A stretch of DNA of 35,636 nucleotides from Actinomycetota bacterium (GCA_016781085.1 JADDQZ010000028.1:27112-62747), one strand, 5' to 3'; shown: positions 1 to 8,685, counted from the first letter of the stretch. Notes: generated by a model not told the origin, from the sequence alone. Numbers and translations: made by a program.

Positions 1-18
1 GCGCCGCTCCAGTTGGCC

Positions 19-1458
19 TCAGGAAGCCAGGTGCAGGGGTGGGATCGCGGTGTGCAGTGCCACGTCACCCACCCCCCCGCCCGCGGGCGCTGGCCCTGGG
101 GGAGCCATCGCCAGGGGTGCGGTCGGTTGACCGACGCTGCTGCCGAGAGCAGCCAGCGCGGCCAGCCCGGCGTCAGCGTCTTCGGTCGTCGACAACTCGT
201 ACGGGCCCTGTCGCAGGTAGCCCTCGATATGCGGACGCGCGACGATCGCAGCGTCGGTCAACGGATCAGCACCATGCTGATAGGCGCCGATGGCAATCAG
301 ATCCTGCTTTTCGCGATAAGCCGACATCAAGCGTCGGACGTCGTTGCCGTCCTGGCGTGTTCGTGGCGTGACGATCTCGCCGACGAGGCGGGACACGCTG
401 GCCAGGACGTCGATCGCCGGGTAGTGACCGGAGTGCGCCAGCTCGCGCGAGAGCACAACATGGCCGTCGAGGATCGAGCGAACCGCGTCGGCGATCGGCT
501 CGTTCATGTCATCGCCGTCGACCAGCACGGTGTAAAGGCCCGTGATCGAGCCTTCCGGTGAGGTGCCGGAGCGCTCCAGCAGCTTGGGCAGCAGCGCGAA
601 CACGCTCGGCGTGTAGCCGCGCGTGGCCGGCGGCTCGCCGATCGCCAGGCCGACTTCGCGCTGGGCCATGGCAAAGCGCGTGACGGAGTCCATCATCAAT
701 ACGACGTCACGGCCCTGGTCGCGGAAGTATTCGGCGATCGTCGTCGCGGTCAAGGCGGCTTTGATGCGAACAAGCGCGGGCTGGTCCGACGTAGCGCAGA
801 CGACGACCGATCGAGCCAGGCCCTCGGGTCCGAGGTCGCGTTCGATGAACTCGCGCACCTCTCGCCCACGCTCGCCGACGAGGCAGATGACGTTGATCTC
901 AGCGGAAGTCGAACGCGCGATCATGCCTAGCAGGGACGACTTGCCGACACCGGAGCCGGCGAAGATCCCCAGGCGCTGACCGCGACCGCACGGCACGAGC
1001 GCATCCATCGCCCGCACGCCGAGCCTGACGCGGTCTTCGATCCTCGGCCGCTGCAACGGGTCCGGCGGGGCCGCCGCGACGGTACGCGGGATACCGCGCG
1101 GCAACGGGCCGACACCGTCCATCGGGCGCCCAAGCCCGTCGAGCGCGCGACCGAGCAGGCCATCGGAGACTTCGACGTGCATCGGGCGCCCCGTCGCCAA
1201 GACGGGGGCTCCCGGGCCGATGCCCTCAGGGTCGCCAAGCGCCATCAACAGGGTCCGCCCAGCGCGGAAGCCCACGACTTCACCCGGAACGGGCATGCGG
1301 CCGCGGCCTGTTTCGATGTGGCAGACCTCCCCGAGCTCGGCTTCCAGGCCGCTGACCTCGACGATCAAGCCGATCAAGTCACAGACGCGACCATGACGGC
1401 GATGTAGGTCCGAAGCCCGCAGGGCTTCGTCGGCCCGCTGAAGCAGCGACGAGCTCAC
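19..1458 (-). CDS. fliI: Flagellum-specific ATPase FliI
   Basis: FliI is the hexameric ATPase that energises and orders export of flagellar subunits, working with FliH and FliJ at the base of the export gate. The 479-residue product has the F1-beta-like Walker A loop GSGVGKSS near residues 168-175, a Walker B strand VVLMMD near 252-257, and the RFAMAQREVGLAIGEPPATR block typical of FliI/SctN ATPases. The reading frame is open further upstream, but the GTG at 1458 is chosen because it overlaps the fliH stop by four bases (GTGA) and gives the usual family length; the upstream extension is arginine-rich and unlike FliI. It is the last complete gene of the flgB-to-fliI operon here; fliJ would be expected just off the left edge. 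Confidence 0.96.
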   Translation of the reverse strand: MSSSLLQRADEALRASDLHRRHGRVCDLIGLIVEVSGLEAELGEVCHIETGRGRMPVPGEVVGFRAGRTLLMALGDPEGIGPGAPVLATGRPMHVEVSDGLLGRALDGLGRPMDGVGPLPRGIPRTVAAAPPDPLQRPRIEDRVRLGVRAMDALVPCGRGQRLGIFAGSGVGKSSLLGMIARSTSAEINVICLVGERGREVREFIERDLGPEGLARSVVVCATSDQPALVRIKAALTATTIAEYFRDQGRDVVLMMDSVTRFAMAQREVGLAIGEPPATRGYTPSVFALLPKLLERSGTSPEGSITGLYTVLVDGDDMNEPIADAVRSILDGHVVLSRELAHSGHYPAIDVLASVSRLVGEIVTPRTRQDGNDVRRLMSAYREKQDLIAIGAYQHGADPLTDAAIVARPHIEGYLRQGPYELSTTEDADAGLAALAALGSSVGQPTAPLAMAPPGPAPAGGGVGDVALHTAIPPLHLAS

Positions 1459-2102
1459 GTCGACTCCGTTAGAGCCGTTTCGACGACTTCTCGCGCCCGC
1501 TGAAATTTCGTCTCGAGTTGAGCGTCGACGTCTCCGAGCGCGTGGCGGACGACGGCACCACCGCGGTCGACCCGGCGCTCGGCCTGCACTTCCCAATGGT
1601 CGATGCCGCCCATCTCCGCTTTCAGCCGGCTCATCGCTTCGGAAACGAAAGCGAGATCGTCGGGATGCACGAGCACCGTGATGCGGCCGCGCTCGACGAT
1701 GCCCCGCAACGCATGGCGGACCGCGTCGAGCACGAGCGCCGGACGAACGGCGAGCGCGCTGGCGACAATCTTCTCGGCCAGCGTCAGCCCGAAGTCGACG
1801 GCTTGAGCTTCGAGGCGTTCGCTGATCGATAGCGCTTCCGTCTGCATGGCCGAAGCCACACCGGCAAGCATTTGCATCTGCGCAGCCGCCATGGCACTCG
1901 CCTCGGCCTGTCCGGCGGCAAAGCCCTCGGCGTGCGCCATCGCGCGGATCTGGTCGGCTTCGGCGTGCGCGGCGGCGATCAGATCAGCCGGCGAGGGACC
2001 GGTCTCGACGTGCTGGGCACCTGCCTGGCTCGCGGGACCTGCCGGAGACGCCACTGGCTGAGGCAGGGCTTCAAGGTTTTCGAAGGAGAACTCGAAGGCC
2101 AT
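1455..2102 (-). CDS. fliH: Flagellar assembly protein FliH
   Basis: FliH regulates the FliI ATPase and tethers it to the C-ring/export apparatus. The 215-residue product has an Ala/Gly/Gln-rich middle (AHAEADQIRAMAHAEGFAAG), as in the FliH coiled segment with small-residue repeats, and a C-terminal half resembling the V/F-ATPase E/delta-like domain (LAEKIVASALAVRP, VLVHPDDL). Sequence identity in this family is always low, so the call rests on this architecture plus position between fliG and fliI. The ATG at 2102 lies two bases after the fliG stop, and its own stop overlaps the fliI GTG, so translation is probably coupled along the operon. Confidence 0.88.
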   Translation of the reverse strand: MAFEFSFENLEALPQPVASPAGPASQAGAQHVETGPSPADLIAAAHAEADQIRAMAHAEGFAAGQAEASAMAAAQMQMLAGVASAMQTEALSISERLEAQAVDFGLTLAEKIVASALAVRPALVLDAVRHALRGIVERGRITVLVHPDDLAFVSEAMSRLKAEMGGIDHWEVQAERRVDRGGAVVRHALGDVDAQLETKFQRAREVVETALTEST

Positions 2103-2104
2103 CG

Positions 2105-3166
2105 CTACATGAGCTCGTCGTCGCCGCCACCGGAGCCGCGGGAGATGACCACGGCGCCCGATTCCTCGAGTCGGCGCACGATGGCGACGATCCGGCCCTG
2201 TGCTTCTTCGACCACACGCCGGCGCTGAGGCGGCTGAAACTCGATTTCCTCGCGCAACAGCTCGGCACCGCGCTCGGACATGTTGGCGAACATGCGCGAC
2301 TGAACGTCGGCGCCGACGCCGCGCAAGGCGATCGCCAGATCCTTCTGGTCGACTTCCTTGAGCACCATCTGGATCGAGCGGTCGTCCAGCTTGGCGACGT
2401 CTTCGAAGGTGAACAGCAGCAGCCGGATCTCTTCGGCCAGATCCGCGTTGGTTTCGGCGAGCTTGTTGAGGACGTTTCGCTCGGTCGTGCGGTCGGCGTT
2501 GTTAAGGATGTCGGCCAGCGGCTTGACACCACCGGCGGCGGCGAACTCATGGGCGACGACCGTCGAGAGCTTCGCGCGCACGATCGCCTCGATCTTTTCG
2601 ACGACGTCCGGGCGGCACTCCCCCATGCGAGCGACGCGCTTGGCGACTTCGGCTTGCTCGTCCGGCGGCAGCTCGCATAGGACTTCGGCCGCCAGAGTGG
2701 CGTGGAGGTTGGCGATCACCAGCGCCATCGTCTGCGGTGACTCGTTACGCAGGAAGGTGACGATCTGGTCGGCGGGCGTGCGCCGCAGGAACTCGAACGG
2801 ACGGCGCTCGATCGTCGCGGCGAGGCGGCCGATGATCTCGGCGGCATGCTCCGCGCCGAGCGAGCGCTCGAGCACCGAGCGAGCGTAATCGACGCCGCCC
2901 TCGGCCATGAACTCCTGGGCGTTGACGTTCTCGACCGCTTCATTGAGCACCGCCTTGCAGACTTCAGACGGAACGCGCCCTGCCTTCGCGATCTCCAGCG
3001 AAAGCATCTCGGCTTCCTGCGGGTCGAGCAGCGAGACGATCTTCGACGCCTGTTCCTCGCCGAGCGCGACCAGCAGCACCGCGGCCTTGGCCATGCCCGG
3101 CATGCGGTCGACGTAGGCTTCAGCGGACGAGCCCGTCTTCGCCAGAGCTGATGATGAGCTGCTCAT
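2105..3166 (-). CDS. fliG: Flagellar motor switch protein FliG
   Basis: FliG is the rotor protein that links the MS ring to the C-ring and takes torque from the stator. The 353-residue protein is of usual length. The N-terminal domain begins GMAKAAVLLVALGEEQASKI; the middle contains the EHPQ-region equivalent (NESPQTMALVIANL); the C-terminal domain carries the charged torque helix DDRSIQMVLKEVDQKDLAIALRG written here as two adjoining motifs, DDRSIQMVLKEV and DQKDLAIALRG, near residues 265-290. The start ATG overlaps the fliF stop (ATGA, 3163-3166). Nothing unusual is seen. Confidence 0.97.
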   Translation of the reverse strand: MSSSSSALAKTGSSAEAYVDRMPGMAKAAVLLVALGEEQASKIVSLLDPQEAEMLSLEIAKAGRVPSEVCKAVLNEAVENVNAQEFMAEGGVDYARSVLERSLGAEHAAEIIGRLAATIERRPFEFLRRTPADQIVTFLRNESPQTMALVIANLHATLAAEVLCELPPDEQAEVAKRVARMGECRPDVVEKIEAIVRAKLSTVVAHEFAAAGGVKPLADILNNADRTTERNVLNKLAETNADLAEEIRLLLFTFEDVAKLDDRSIQMVLKEVDQKDLAIALRGVGADVQSRMFANMSERGAELLREEIEFQPPQRRRVVEEAQGRIVAIVRRLEESGAVVISRGSGGGDDELM

Positions 3167-4710
3167 CGGTCGTCAGACATCCAGGCCTTGACTTGCTGCG
3201 CGACGCGCTCGGGCTCGCGCTCCATGACCTGCTCCATCGCTTGCAACTGGAAGTTCGGCTCGCGCTCGGGCAGCACCATCGTCTGCTGCTCGAGGGCGGG
3301 CTGGGTTCCGGCTTCCAGCGCGCTCAGCGGAGTGGGCGTCTGGATCTGCGTCAGCCACTCGGGATGCGGCAACGCCGCGGTCTCGCGCTTGCGCAGGTTG
3401 CGCCACATCAGGAAGAGGAAGATCAGGGCGGCGACGCCGAGACCTGCCCACTTCAGCGGGGCGATGAAGGCGACGGGCACAGGACCGGCCTTGGGCTCCT
3501 CGGCCGGCTTGGGGAAGACCATTTCCGTGCCTTCGATCACGTCACCGCGCTCCTCATCGACGCCGGCGGCGCGGGCGACCATCGCCTGCACGTCTTCGAG
3601 CGTGACCTTGGCGGCGGCCAGCGCGGCCGGCGAGACGGCCAGGGCGACCGACTGGCGGTTGACGCCGCCGGTGGCGACCTTCGACCGTTCGATGTTCTTG
3701 TCGAGCGCCACCTTGGTCGTGCTCGACTCGCGCCGGTAGTTGGAGTTGCCGGCGGCGCGGACAGCTCCGCCGTAAGTGGGAGGCATGTTGCCCGCGGTGC
3801 CGGCACGGCCGCCGCCGACGACGCCGCCGCCCCTGAGCCGCTCGGATTCCTCCTGGACCTCCATCGGGACGCCCTTCTTGGCGTAAGTCAGCGTCTCCCG
3901 CGTGGTTTCGTCCAAGTTGAGATCGGCCTTGACCTGCACTTCGGCGGCGTTGGGTCCGAGCGTGCGGGTGAGCATCGCGTTGAGCTCGGCTTCGAGCTGG
4001 CGTTCGTAGCGCCCCTCGGCGCCCTGCTGGGTCGAGCCCAGCGCGCCGCCCGTGTCGCCGTCACCCTGTGGCCACAGCATCCGGCCGCTGGAATCGGTGA
4101 TCGTCACGTTGGCGGGCTTGAGGCTCTTGACCGACGACGACACGAGCTGCGCGATGCCGCGCACGGAATCGGCTTCGAGGTTGTCGGTGGCGCCTTCGAG
4201 CATCACGGCGGCGGTGGCCGGCGTCTCGGTGTCGGCGAAAAGCTCTTCCTCGGGCATCACGAGCTGGACCTTGGCCCCGGTGACGCCGTCCACGCTGGTC
4301 ACCGCGTTGGAGATCTCGCCTTCCAGCGCACGCTGCAAGGCGATCTTCTGCTCGAATTCCGATTGCCCGAGCTTGGACTCGTCGAAGAGCTCAAAACCCT
4401 TCTCGCCGCCGGCTCCGGCGTTGACGCCGGCCGTCGCCATCGCGATGCGCGCCTTGGCCACCGAAGACTTCTCGACGGCCACGGCGGTGCCGTTGGCTTG
4501 CAGCTCGTAGTCAATGCCTTGCTCGTCGAGCGCCGCTGTCACCTTGCCGGTGGTCGACGGCTCGAGTCCCGACGCCAGCGTGGCGTAGGACGGCGCGCTT
4601 GCCAATTGCAGCATGAACAAGACGATCGCCACGATGGCGACCGCGGCGACCGCGAAGGCGGCCTTGCTGCGCGCGGGCAGGCTCTTGAGGGTTTCGACGA
4701 AGGGCGGCAT
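3163..4710 (-). CDS. fliF: Flagellar MS-ring protein FliF
   Basis: FliF forms the membrane-embedded MS ring on which the rotor and export gate assemble. The 515-residue protein has one N-terminal transmembrane helix (about residues 19-37), periplasmic-side ring-building domains (YATLASGLEPSTTGKVTAAL, then GFELFDESKLGQSEFEQKIA, a well-conserved FliF stretch), a second helix near residues 425-443, and a cytoplasmic FliG-binding tail (QVKAWMSDDR). The middle loop is Gly/Ala-rich and less conserved, as usual. It starts 14 bases after fliE without a clear Shine-Dalgarno site, and overlaps fliG by four bases. Confidence 0.96.
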   Translation of the reverse strand: MPPFVETLKSLPARSKAAFAVAAVAIVAIVLFMLQLASAPSYATLASGLEPSTTGKVTAALDEQGIDYELQANGTAVAVEKSSVAKARIAMATAGVNAGAGGEKGFELFDESKLGQSEFEQKIALQRALEGEISNAVTSVDGVTGAKVQLVMPEEELFADTETPATAAVMLEGATDNLEADSVRGIAQLVSSSVKSLKPANVTITDSSGRMLWPQGDGDTGGALGSTQQGAEGRYERQLEAELNAMLTRTLGPNAAEVQVKADLNLDETTRETLTYAKKGVPMEVQEESERLRGGGVVGGGRAGTAGNMPPTYGGAVRAAGNSNYRRESSTTKVALDKNIERSKVATGGVNRQSVALAVSPAALAAAKVTLEDVQAMVARAAGVDEERGDVIEGTEMVFPKPAEEPKAGPVPVAFIAPLKWAGLGVAALIFLFLMWRNLRKRETAALPHPEWLTQIQTPTPLSALEAGTQPALEQQTMVLPEREPNFQLQAMEQVMEREPERVAQQVKAWMSDDR

Positions 4711-4724
4711 CTAAGGGAGAGGAG

Positions 4725-5051
4725 TCAGACCTGGGTGTGGAAGATGTCTTGCATGGCTTCGACGGACTTGGTGCGGATCTGCGATGCGAGTTGCATGGAA
4801 AGCTGGGCACGCTCGACGGCCATGACAACGGCCGTGGGATCGGCCGCCTGTCCGGAAGCGAGGGCTTGAGCGGCCGACGCCGCTTCGTCCTGGGTGCGCG
4901 AAAGCGAGCCGACGGCGTCCGACAGAGCCGATTGAAATCCGGTGGAGGCCTCGCCGGGCGTCGAGCCCGGCGTCTCCGCGGGCAAACTCAGGTCCAGCGG
5001 CGCAATCGACCACTCGGGCCCGGCGCCGATCGCAACAGGCGGGATAGCCAT
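4725..5051 (-). CDS. fliE: Flagellar hook-basal body protein FliE
   Basis: FliE is the small rod-base adaptor connecting the MS ring/export gate to the rod. The 108-residue product has a variable Pro-rich N-terminus and the conserved C-terminal helix pattern (AVERAQLSMQLASQIRTKSV ending EAMQDIF) typical of FliE. It shares one base with the flgC stop (TGATG at 5051), supporting translational coupling. Position flgC-fliE-fliF is the standard order. Confidence 0.94.
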   Translation of the reverse strand: MAIPPVAIGAGPEWSIAPLDLSLPAETPGSTPGEASTGFQSALSDAVGSLSRTQDEAASAAQALASGQAADPTAVVMAVERAQLSMQLASQIRTKSVEAMQDIFHTQV

Positions 5052-5497
5052 CAGCGCAGCAGCTCGAGCGTCTTGGAAAACATCTGCTTGGCCGACTGCA
5101 TCGCCGTGACGTTGGCCTCATAGCCGCGCGATGCAGTGATGAGATCAACCATCTCGGCCACCGTGTCGACGTTGGGAAGCGTCACGTAGCCCTGCGGATC
5201 GGCATCGGGATGAGTTGGGTCGTAGGTCCGGCGCGGCGGCGTGGGGTCTTCGGCGATACCGGCGACGCGCACGCCACCCGAAGAAGGCGAAGGGCCCGTC
5301 ATGGCAGTGCGCAACTGAGCGCCGAAGCCGCTTGCGCCGGGGGCTTGCTCCAAGATGACCTCCTTGCGGCGGTACGGGCCTCCGTTGGCAGCCCGCGTGG
5401 TCTGCGCGTTGGCCAGGTTCTCGGCCGCGACATCCATGCGCAGGCGCTCGGCCGTGAGCGCCGAGGCGGAGACGTTGAGGGAGTCGAACATTCCCAT
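5051..5497 (-). CDS. flgC: Flagellar basal-body rod protein FlgC
   Basis: FlgC is a proximal rod protein. The 148-residue sequence shows the N-terminal rod/hook family signature (LNVSASALTAERLRMDVAAE with NLANAQTT just after) and the C-terminal helix (MVDLITASRGYEANVTAMQS) found in FlgB/C/G rod proteins; length matches the family. The Pro-rich linker at about residues 84-112 (TPPRRTYDPTHPDAD) corresponds to the typical FlgC region before YVTLPNVD. The ATG follows the flgB stop after a single base; a second in-frame ATG two codons later is a possible alternative start. Confidence 0.96.
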   Translation of the reverse strand: MGMFDSLNVSASALTAERLRMDVAAENLANAQTTRAANGGPYRRKEVILEQAPGASGFGAQLRTAMTGPSPSSGGVRVAGIAEDPTPPRRTYDPTHPDADPQGYVTLPNVDTVAEMVDLITASRGYEANVTAMQSAKQMFSKTLELLR

Positions 5498-5498
5498 C

Positions 5499-5852
5499 TC
5501 ACTTGGCTCCCATGGCGATTTGCATGATGCTGGTGCGTGTGGCGGCGATGGTCACCGCCGCTTGGTGCTCGAGCGCGTTGGCCGCGAGCATGGCCGACTC
5601 GGCGTCGACGTCGACGGTGGAGCCGTCGGCGCGAGTCACCACCGCGCCGGCGTCGGTGGCCGGCGTAAAGGTCGTGTGCTCCAGCATCTCGCGGTCACCC
5701 ATGGCGGCCGACAGTGCCCCGTGGAAATCGACGTCGACGCGCTGATAACCGGGGGTGTTGGCGTTCGCCAGATTCGACGAAAGCGCGACTTGGCGCTGGG
5801 AAGCGCCTTGGATGGCGCGTTCGAGGGCGAGTTGAGTGGTGTCGAAAAGCAC
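5499..5852 (-). CDS. flgB: Flagellar basal-body rod protein FlgB
   Basis: FlgB is the rod protein nearest the MS ring. With the GTG at 5852 the product is 117 residues and starts in the usual way (LFDTTQLALERAIQGASQRQ, then the rod signature LSSNLANANTPGY). A Shine-Dalgarno AAAGGA (5861-5866) lies 8 bases upstream of this GTG; the frame stays open for 48 more codons but that stretch is unlike FlgB and contains the predicted promoter region. First gene of the minus-strand rod/MS-ring/export operon, with a sigma-28-like promoter about 75 bases upstream. Confidence 0.94.
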   Translation of the reverse strand: MLFDTTQLALERAIQGASQRQVALSSNLANANTPGYQRVDVDFHGALSAAMGDREMLEHTTFTPATDAGAVVTRADGSTVDVDAESAMLAANALEHQAAVTIAATRTSIMQIAMGAK

Positions 5853-5925
5853 GGGACGGATCCTTTGAAAGCTCGTCCGTCCTTGGACTTTTGACTCCGG
5901 CGGACTTCCTTGTCCGACAGGGACA

Positions 5926-5953
5926 ACATCGGCGGCGCGGGCGCCGCACTTGA
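5926..5953 (-). promoter_or_regulatory. Sigma-28-type promoter for flgB operon
   Basis: On the minus strand TCAA (5950-5953), 16 bases, then GCCGATGT (5926-5933), against the FliA/WhiG consensus TAAA-N15/16-GCCGATAA. The start site would be near 5919, leaving a leader of roughly 65 bases before the flgB GTG. The first six bases of the -10 box are perfect. It lies between the FliT-like gene and flgB. Confidence 0.65.
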
Positions 5954-6005
5954 GGATTGAAGGTGCGTCGGGCGGCGCGCACCTGCGCCAGGGCATGGCT
6001 CGGCT

Positions 6006-6326
6006 TCAGGCGGTGCTGTACACGGACCCGCTGTCGAGCGGACCTCCGCCCTGATATCCCCGCACGGCGCCGCGGCCCCGTCGCAGGGCGGCGAGCTCAT
6101 TGCCGGCGAGCGAGCGCGCCACACGCAGCCGCGCGTCGAGCTGGCGCTGAACCTGCGCGAGCCGCACGAGGACGTCGCGTGCCGGACGGGGCGGGGTCGC
6201 CGGCAACGACGCCGTGGCGCGAATGCGCTCATCCATCGCGGCCGGCAGCTCTTCCCACCGGCCGGCGTCGGCCAGGGCCAGCTCGTGCTCAGCCATGGCC
6301 AACAAGTGCTCGTACGGCGTCCTCAT
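6006..6326 (-). CDS. FliT-like flagellar chaperone (putative)
   Basis: A 106-residue, largely helical, charged protein immediately downstream of fliS. Its opening (MRTPYEHLLAMAEHELALAD then AGRWEEL) resembles small FliT-type export chaperones, which often follow fliS and hold FliD before export; similarity is too weak to be certain. The ATG at 6326 is chosen because the protein then starts at the helical domain, 14 bases after the fliS stop; the frame is open for 20 more codons but these overlap the end of fliS. The C-terminus is Gly/Arg-rich and probably disordered. No strong Shine-Dalgarno site is visible, so translation may depend on fliS. Confidence 0.6.
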   Translation of the reverse strand: MRTPYEHLLAMAEHELALADAGRWEELPAAMDERIRATASLPATPPRPARDVLVRLAQVQRQLDARLRVARSLAGNELAALRRGRGAVRGYQGGGPLDSGSVYSTA

Positions 6327-6340
6327 GCGGGCGAAGGTGA

Positions 6341-6742
6341 TCAGACGGCCGCCGGCTGTGCCGCGCCCGCCGCGATCTGAGCCCAAGATTCGCGCAGCTC
6401 AGCAAGCTGGTCGCGCACCCATTCGATCTTGTGAAAGTCCTGCTCAAACAGGGCTTCTGTGAGCTGGCGCTTGCAGTAGACGTAGATGGAGTGCAAGGAC
6501 ACAGCGATCTCGCCGGCCTCGAGGTTGAGCGTACACAGCAGCTCATCGATGATGTCCTCGCCGCGGCGCATGCGCTCACGGGCCTTGGCCATGTCGCCCT
6601 CACGCATCGCGTAGGCAGCCTGAGTGAGAAAACGGTGGATGCCGTCATAGAGCATCACGACCAAGCGCTCCGGCGGCGCGGTGAGAACGGCCTGCTGCTG
6701 GTACGCGGCGGTAGAAGCAGCGGCGGGGGCGTATGGCGTCAA
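6341..6742 (-). CDS. fliS: Flagellin export chaperone FliS
   Basis: FliS binds flagellin C-termini in the cytoplasm and delivers them for export. The signature is clear: AYQQQAVLTAPPERLVVMLY followed by DGIHRFL, and helices with MREGDMAKARERMRRGEDII. The start is set at a TTG (6742): a Shine-Dalgarno AGGAG (6751-6755) lies 8 bases upstream and the protein then begins TPYAPAAASTAAYQQQ, as other FliS proteins do, giving 133 residues. The GTG at 6790 would add a Pro-rich 16-residue leader and has no good ribosome site. A sigma-28-like promoter sits about 70 bases upstream. Flagellin itself is not in the window. Confidence 0.93.
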   Translation of the reverse strand: MTPYAPAAASTAAYQQQAVLTAPPERLVVMLYDGIHRFLTQAAYAMREGDMAKARERMRRGEDIIDELLCTLNLEAGEIAVSLHSIYVYCKRQLTEALFEQDFHKIEWVRDQLAELRESWAQIAAGAAQPAAV

Positions 6743-6812
6743 TTCGACGTCTCCTGAAGGCTCGACGGCGACCGGGGGAAGCGGCGCCACGTAAAGGGAC
6801 TGGCTTCCTTGG

Positions 6813-6839
6813 TGATCGACCGACTTGCGTCGCGATTGA
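6813..6839 (-). promoter_or_regulatory. Sigma-28-type promoter for fliS
   Basis: Minus strand TCAA (6836-6839), 15 bases, GTCGATCA (6813-6820; six of eight match GCCGATAA). The expected start site is near 6806, giving a leader of about 63 bases up to the TTG of fliS. It lies in the 156-base gap between fliD and fliS. Confidence 0.5.
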
Positions 6840-6898
6840 GCGCGAATCTGCCCTGAGCGAGAGTTCCTCTAAGTACCACCGCGGCGCCCGAGAACCGC

Positions 6899-8257
6899 TT
6901 AGCGGTCGAGGCTTGCGATCTGCGCCCCGAGCCAGCCCTGCTGGGTCTGGGAGCGGTTCAACGCGGTTTCCATCGCCGCGAATTGAGCGCGCAGCCGCTT
7001 TTCCTTGGCGACGATGCGCTCCTCGGTCGTCGTCATCTGCTGCTGCAAGCGCTTGACCCGAGCATCCGAAACTTTCAGCCGCTCGTCGAAAGTCCTGTTC
7101 GGCCCCACCTGGCTGTCGATCTGCGCTTCAAGCTTCTGCGCGAAGCCATCCGCTCCGCCGGTGCCGCTGAACAGCGCCCGGACCTTGGCAGGATCCGACA
7201 GCGCAGCCGTCAGCTTCGCCTCGTCGAGGGAAAGCTTGCCCATCCTGGCGTCTGCGGAGGACGCCCCTCCGCTCCCCTTGCCGGTCGATATACCGACCTC
7301 GAGCAATTCGTTCATCGAGGCGTCAAGCCCGCTTACCTCGTCGCTCATCGTGCGGCGAAGCTGTCCAAGCATCGAGGTGAGGCCGGTGTCACCGAACAAC
7401 TGGCCCTTGGTGGACTCGGACAGGTTGGCGCCGGTGGGCGCTTTCTCGTCGAGCTTGCCGCGCGTCACGCCGACGACGTCGTTGTAGGCGGTGATGAACG
7501 CCTTGACCTTCTCCTTGACCGCCTCCGGATCGACGCCGGCGACGCCGACACTGATGCTCACCGGAGCGCTGGTGACACCCTTCAAAGTGGCCTTGACGCC
7601 CACGACGAGGTTTTCGATCACGTTGGAGGAAGACGTGTTCCAAGTCCCCCCGCCGTCGACCGAGTACTCCGCGTCGGATGCCGCCCGCGACAGCGCGGGA
7701 TCGGCCGTGAGCTGGGTGCTGGTGACGTCGAAGGCGTTCGCGGTGCCGGGCTTGCGCGCCGAGAACACGATCGTGTCGTCGTCGAGCGCGGTGGCGAACA
7801 CGGAGAGCTCGGAATTGCCGTTGATGGAAGCCGCGAGATCGGCCGACGAGGCGTCCGGGTTGATGGTCACCGTCTTGCCGCCGACCGTCAAAGACCCGGA
7901 GACTGATGACTTGGTGTACGTGAAGCCTTCCTGCTCGGCCGCCGCCAGCTTGCGCACCTCCAGCGAGTAGCTGCCGGCCGGAGCCATCCCGGTCAGCGAC
8001 ACGCCCACACGTGCGGGGTCGGTTGAGTCGATCGTCTGCTTGTTCGCCCACAGCCCGGGCGAGCGCAGGTCCTGGGCGGCCGTCTTGAGCGCCTTGAGCT
8101 TCGATTGGACGTCCTTGAGGCCGGCCTGCTCGGCTTGTATGCCCCGCTGCTGTTTCTGAAAGCGGGTGATGCTCTGGCGCTCGAGCGCCATCAAACGCGT
8201 GACGATGCCGTCGGTGTCCACACCCGACGCCAATCCGCTGAGACCAATCCCGGCCAT
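6899..8257 (-). CDS. fliD: Flagellar filament cap protein FliD
   Basis: FliD caps the growing filament and folds flagellin subunits into place. The 452-residue protein starts with the typical GLSGLASGVDTDGIVTRLMA signature, has a coiled-coil segment (RFQKQQRGIQAEQAGLKDVQ), an insertion-rich outer region, and a C-terminal coiled coil rich in Gln/Arg (DARVKRLQQQMTTTEERIVA) ending in the FliD-C pattern (QFAAMETALNRSQTQQGWLG). Length is on the short side of normal. The ATG at 8257 is two bases after the flaG stop, so it is co-transcribed with flaG. Confidence 0.95.
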   Translation of the reverse strand: MAGIGLSGLASGVDTDGIVTRLMALERQSITRFQKQQRGIQAEQAGLKDVQSKLKALKTAAQDLRSPGLWANKQTIDSTDPARVGVSLTGMAPAGSYSLEVRKLAAAEQEGFTYTKSSVSGSLTVGGKTVTINPDASSADLAASINGNSELSVFATALDDDTIVFSARKPGTANAFDVTSTQLTADPALSRAASDAEYSVDGGGTWNTSSSNVIENLVVGVKATLKGVTSAPVSISVGVAGVDPEAVKEKVKAFITAYNDVVGVTRGKLDEKAPTGANLSESTKGQLFGDTGLTSMLGQLRRTMSDEVSGLDASMNELLEVGISTGKGSGGASSADARMGKLSLDEAKLTAALSDPAKVRALFSGTGGADGFAQKLEAQIDSQVGPNRTFDERLKVSDARVKRLQQQMTTTEERIVAKEKRLRAQFAAMETALNRSQTQQGWLGAQIASLDR

Positions 8258-8259
8258 GG

Positions 8260-8634
8260 CTAAAGCGCTCCGTTCTCGGTCAAGACCTGCAGCGCCTTAG
8301 AGGGCGGGATGGTCCGCAGGACCGTGCCCTCCAAGTCACGCACCTGGATGATCACGCGCCCCGACCCCTTGTCGAGCTCGAAGTGCAGCTCGCGGTCCTG
8401 TTCGGCGAGCTTCTCAGCCGATCCGGCGGCCGCACTGACGGCGGCGAGGGCGTCAGGAGGAACGGTTGCGGGGATCGCCAGCTCGACGCTGTCGACGGCG
8501 AGCCGACTTGGATGGAGCGAAGAGGACTCGGCCGGCGCCAAGGGGCCCGGGGGCACGTAGCCGCGGGCGGGCGGCGCAATCGCCGGCCGGTGCGTCGTGG
8601 CGAAGAAGCCGAGGTCATTGAACTCAGAGCCCAT
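8260..8634 (-). CDS. flaG: FlaG family flagellar protein
   Basis: Small protein that precedes fliD in many bacteria and influences filament length; exact role unsettled. The C-terminal part carries the FlaG pattern: LHFELDKGSGRVIIQVRDLE then GTVLRTIPPSKAL. The N-terminal 50 residues are Pro/Ala-rich. The start is set at ATG 8634 (124 residues) because a sigma-28-like -10 box ends 8 bases before it, which would make the message leaderless. A GTG at 8655 with AAAGG 8 bases upstream is the alternative start (131 residues); it would lie inside the promoter. No Shine-Dalgarno precedes 8634. Confidence 0.82.
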   Translation of the reverse strand: MGSEFNDLGFFATTHRPAIAPPARGYVPPGPLAPAESSSLHPSRLAVDSVELAIPATVPPDALAAVSAAAGSAEKLAEQDRELHFELDKGSGRVIIQVRDLEGTVLRTIPPSKALQVLTENGAL

Positions 8635-8642
8635 TTGTCCGG

Positions 8643-8669
8643 TGTTCGGCGCCACGCCGACGACCTTTA
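8643..8669 (-). promoter_or_regulatory. Sigma-28-type promoter for flaG-fliD
   Basis: Minus strand TAAA (8666-8669, within TAAAGGTC), 15 bases, GCCGAACA (8643-8650). Eight bases separate the -10 box from the ATG at 8634, so transcription should begin at or within a base or two of the start codon. Same geometry as flgF and flgG in this window. Confidence 0.55.
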
Positions 8670-8685
8670 GGCGGAGGCAACGGGA

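Noticed and set aside
3151-4869. Plus-strand 572-codon open frame opposite fliF
   Set aside because: His/Arg/Gly-rich translation with no domain; an antisense shadow created by high GC in a well-supported FliF gene.
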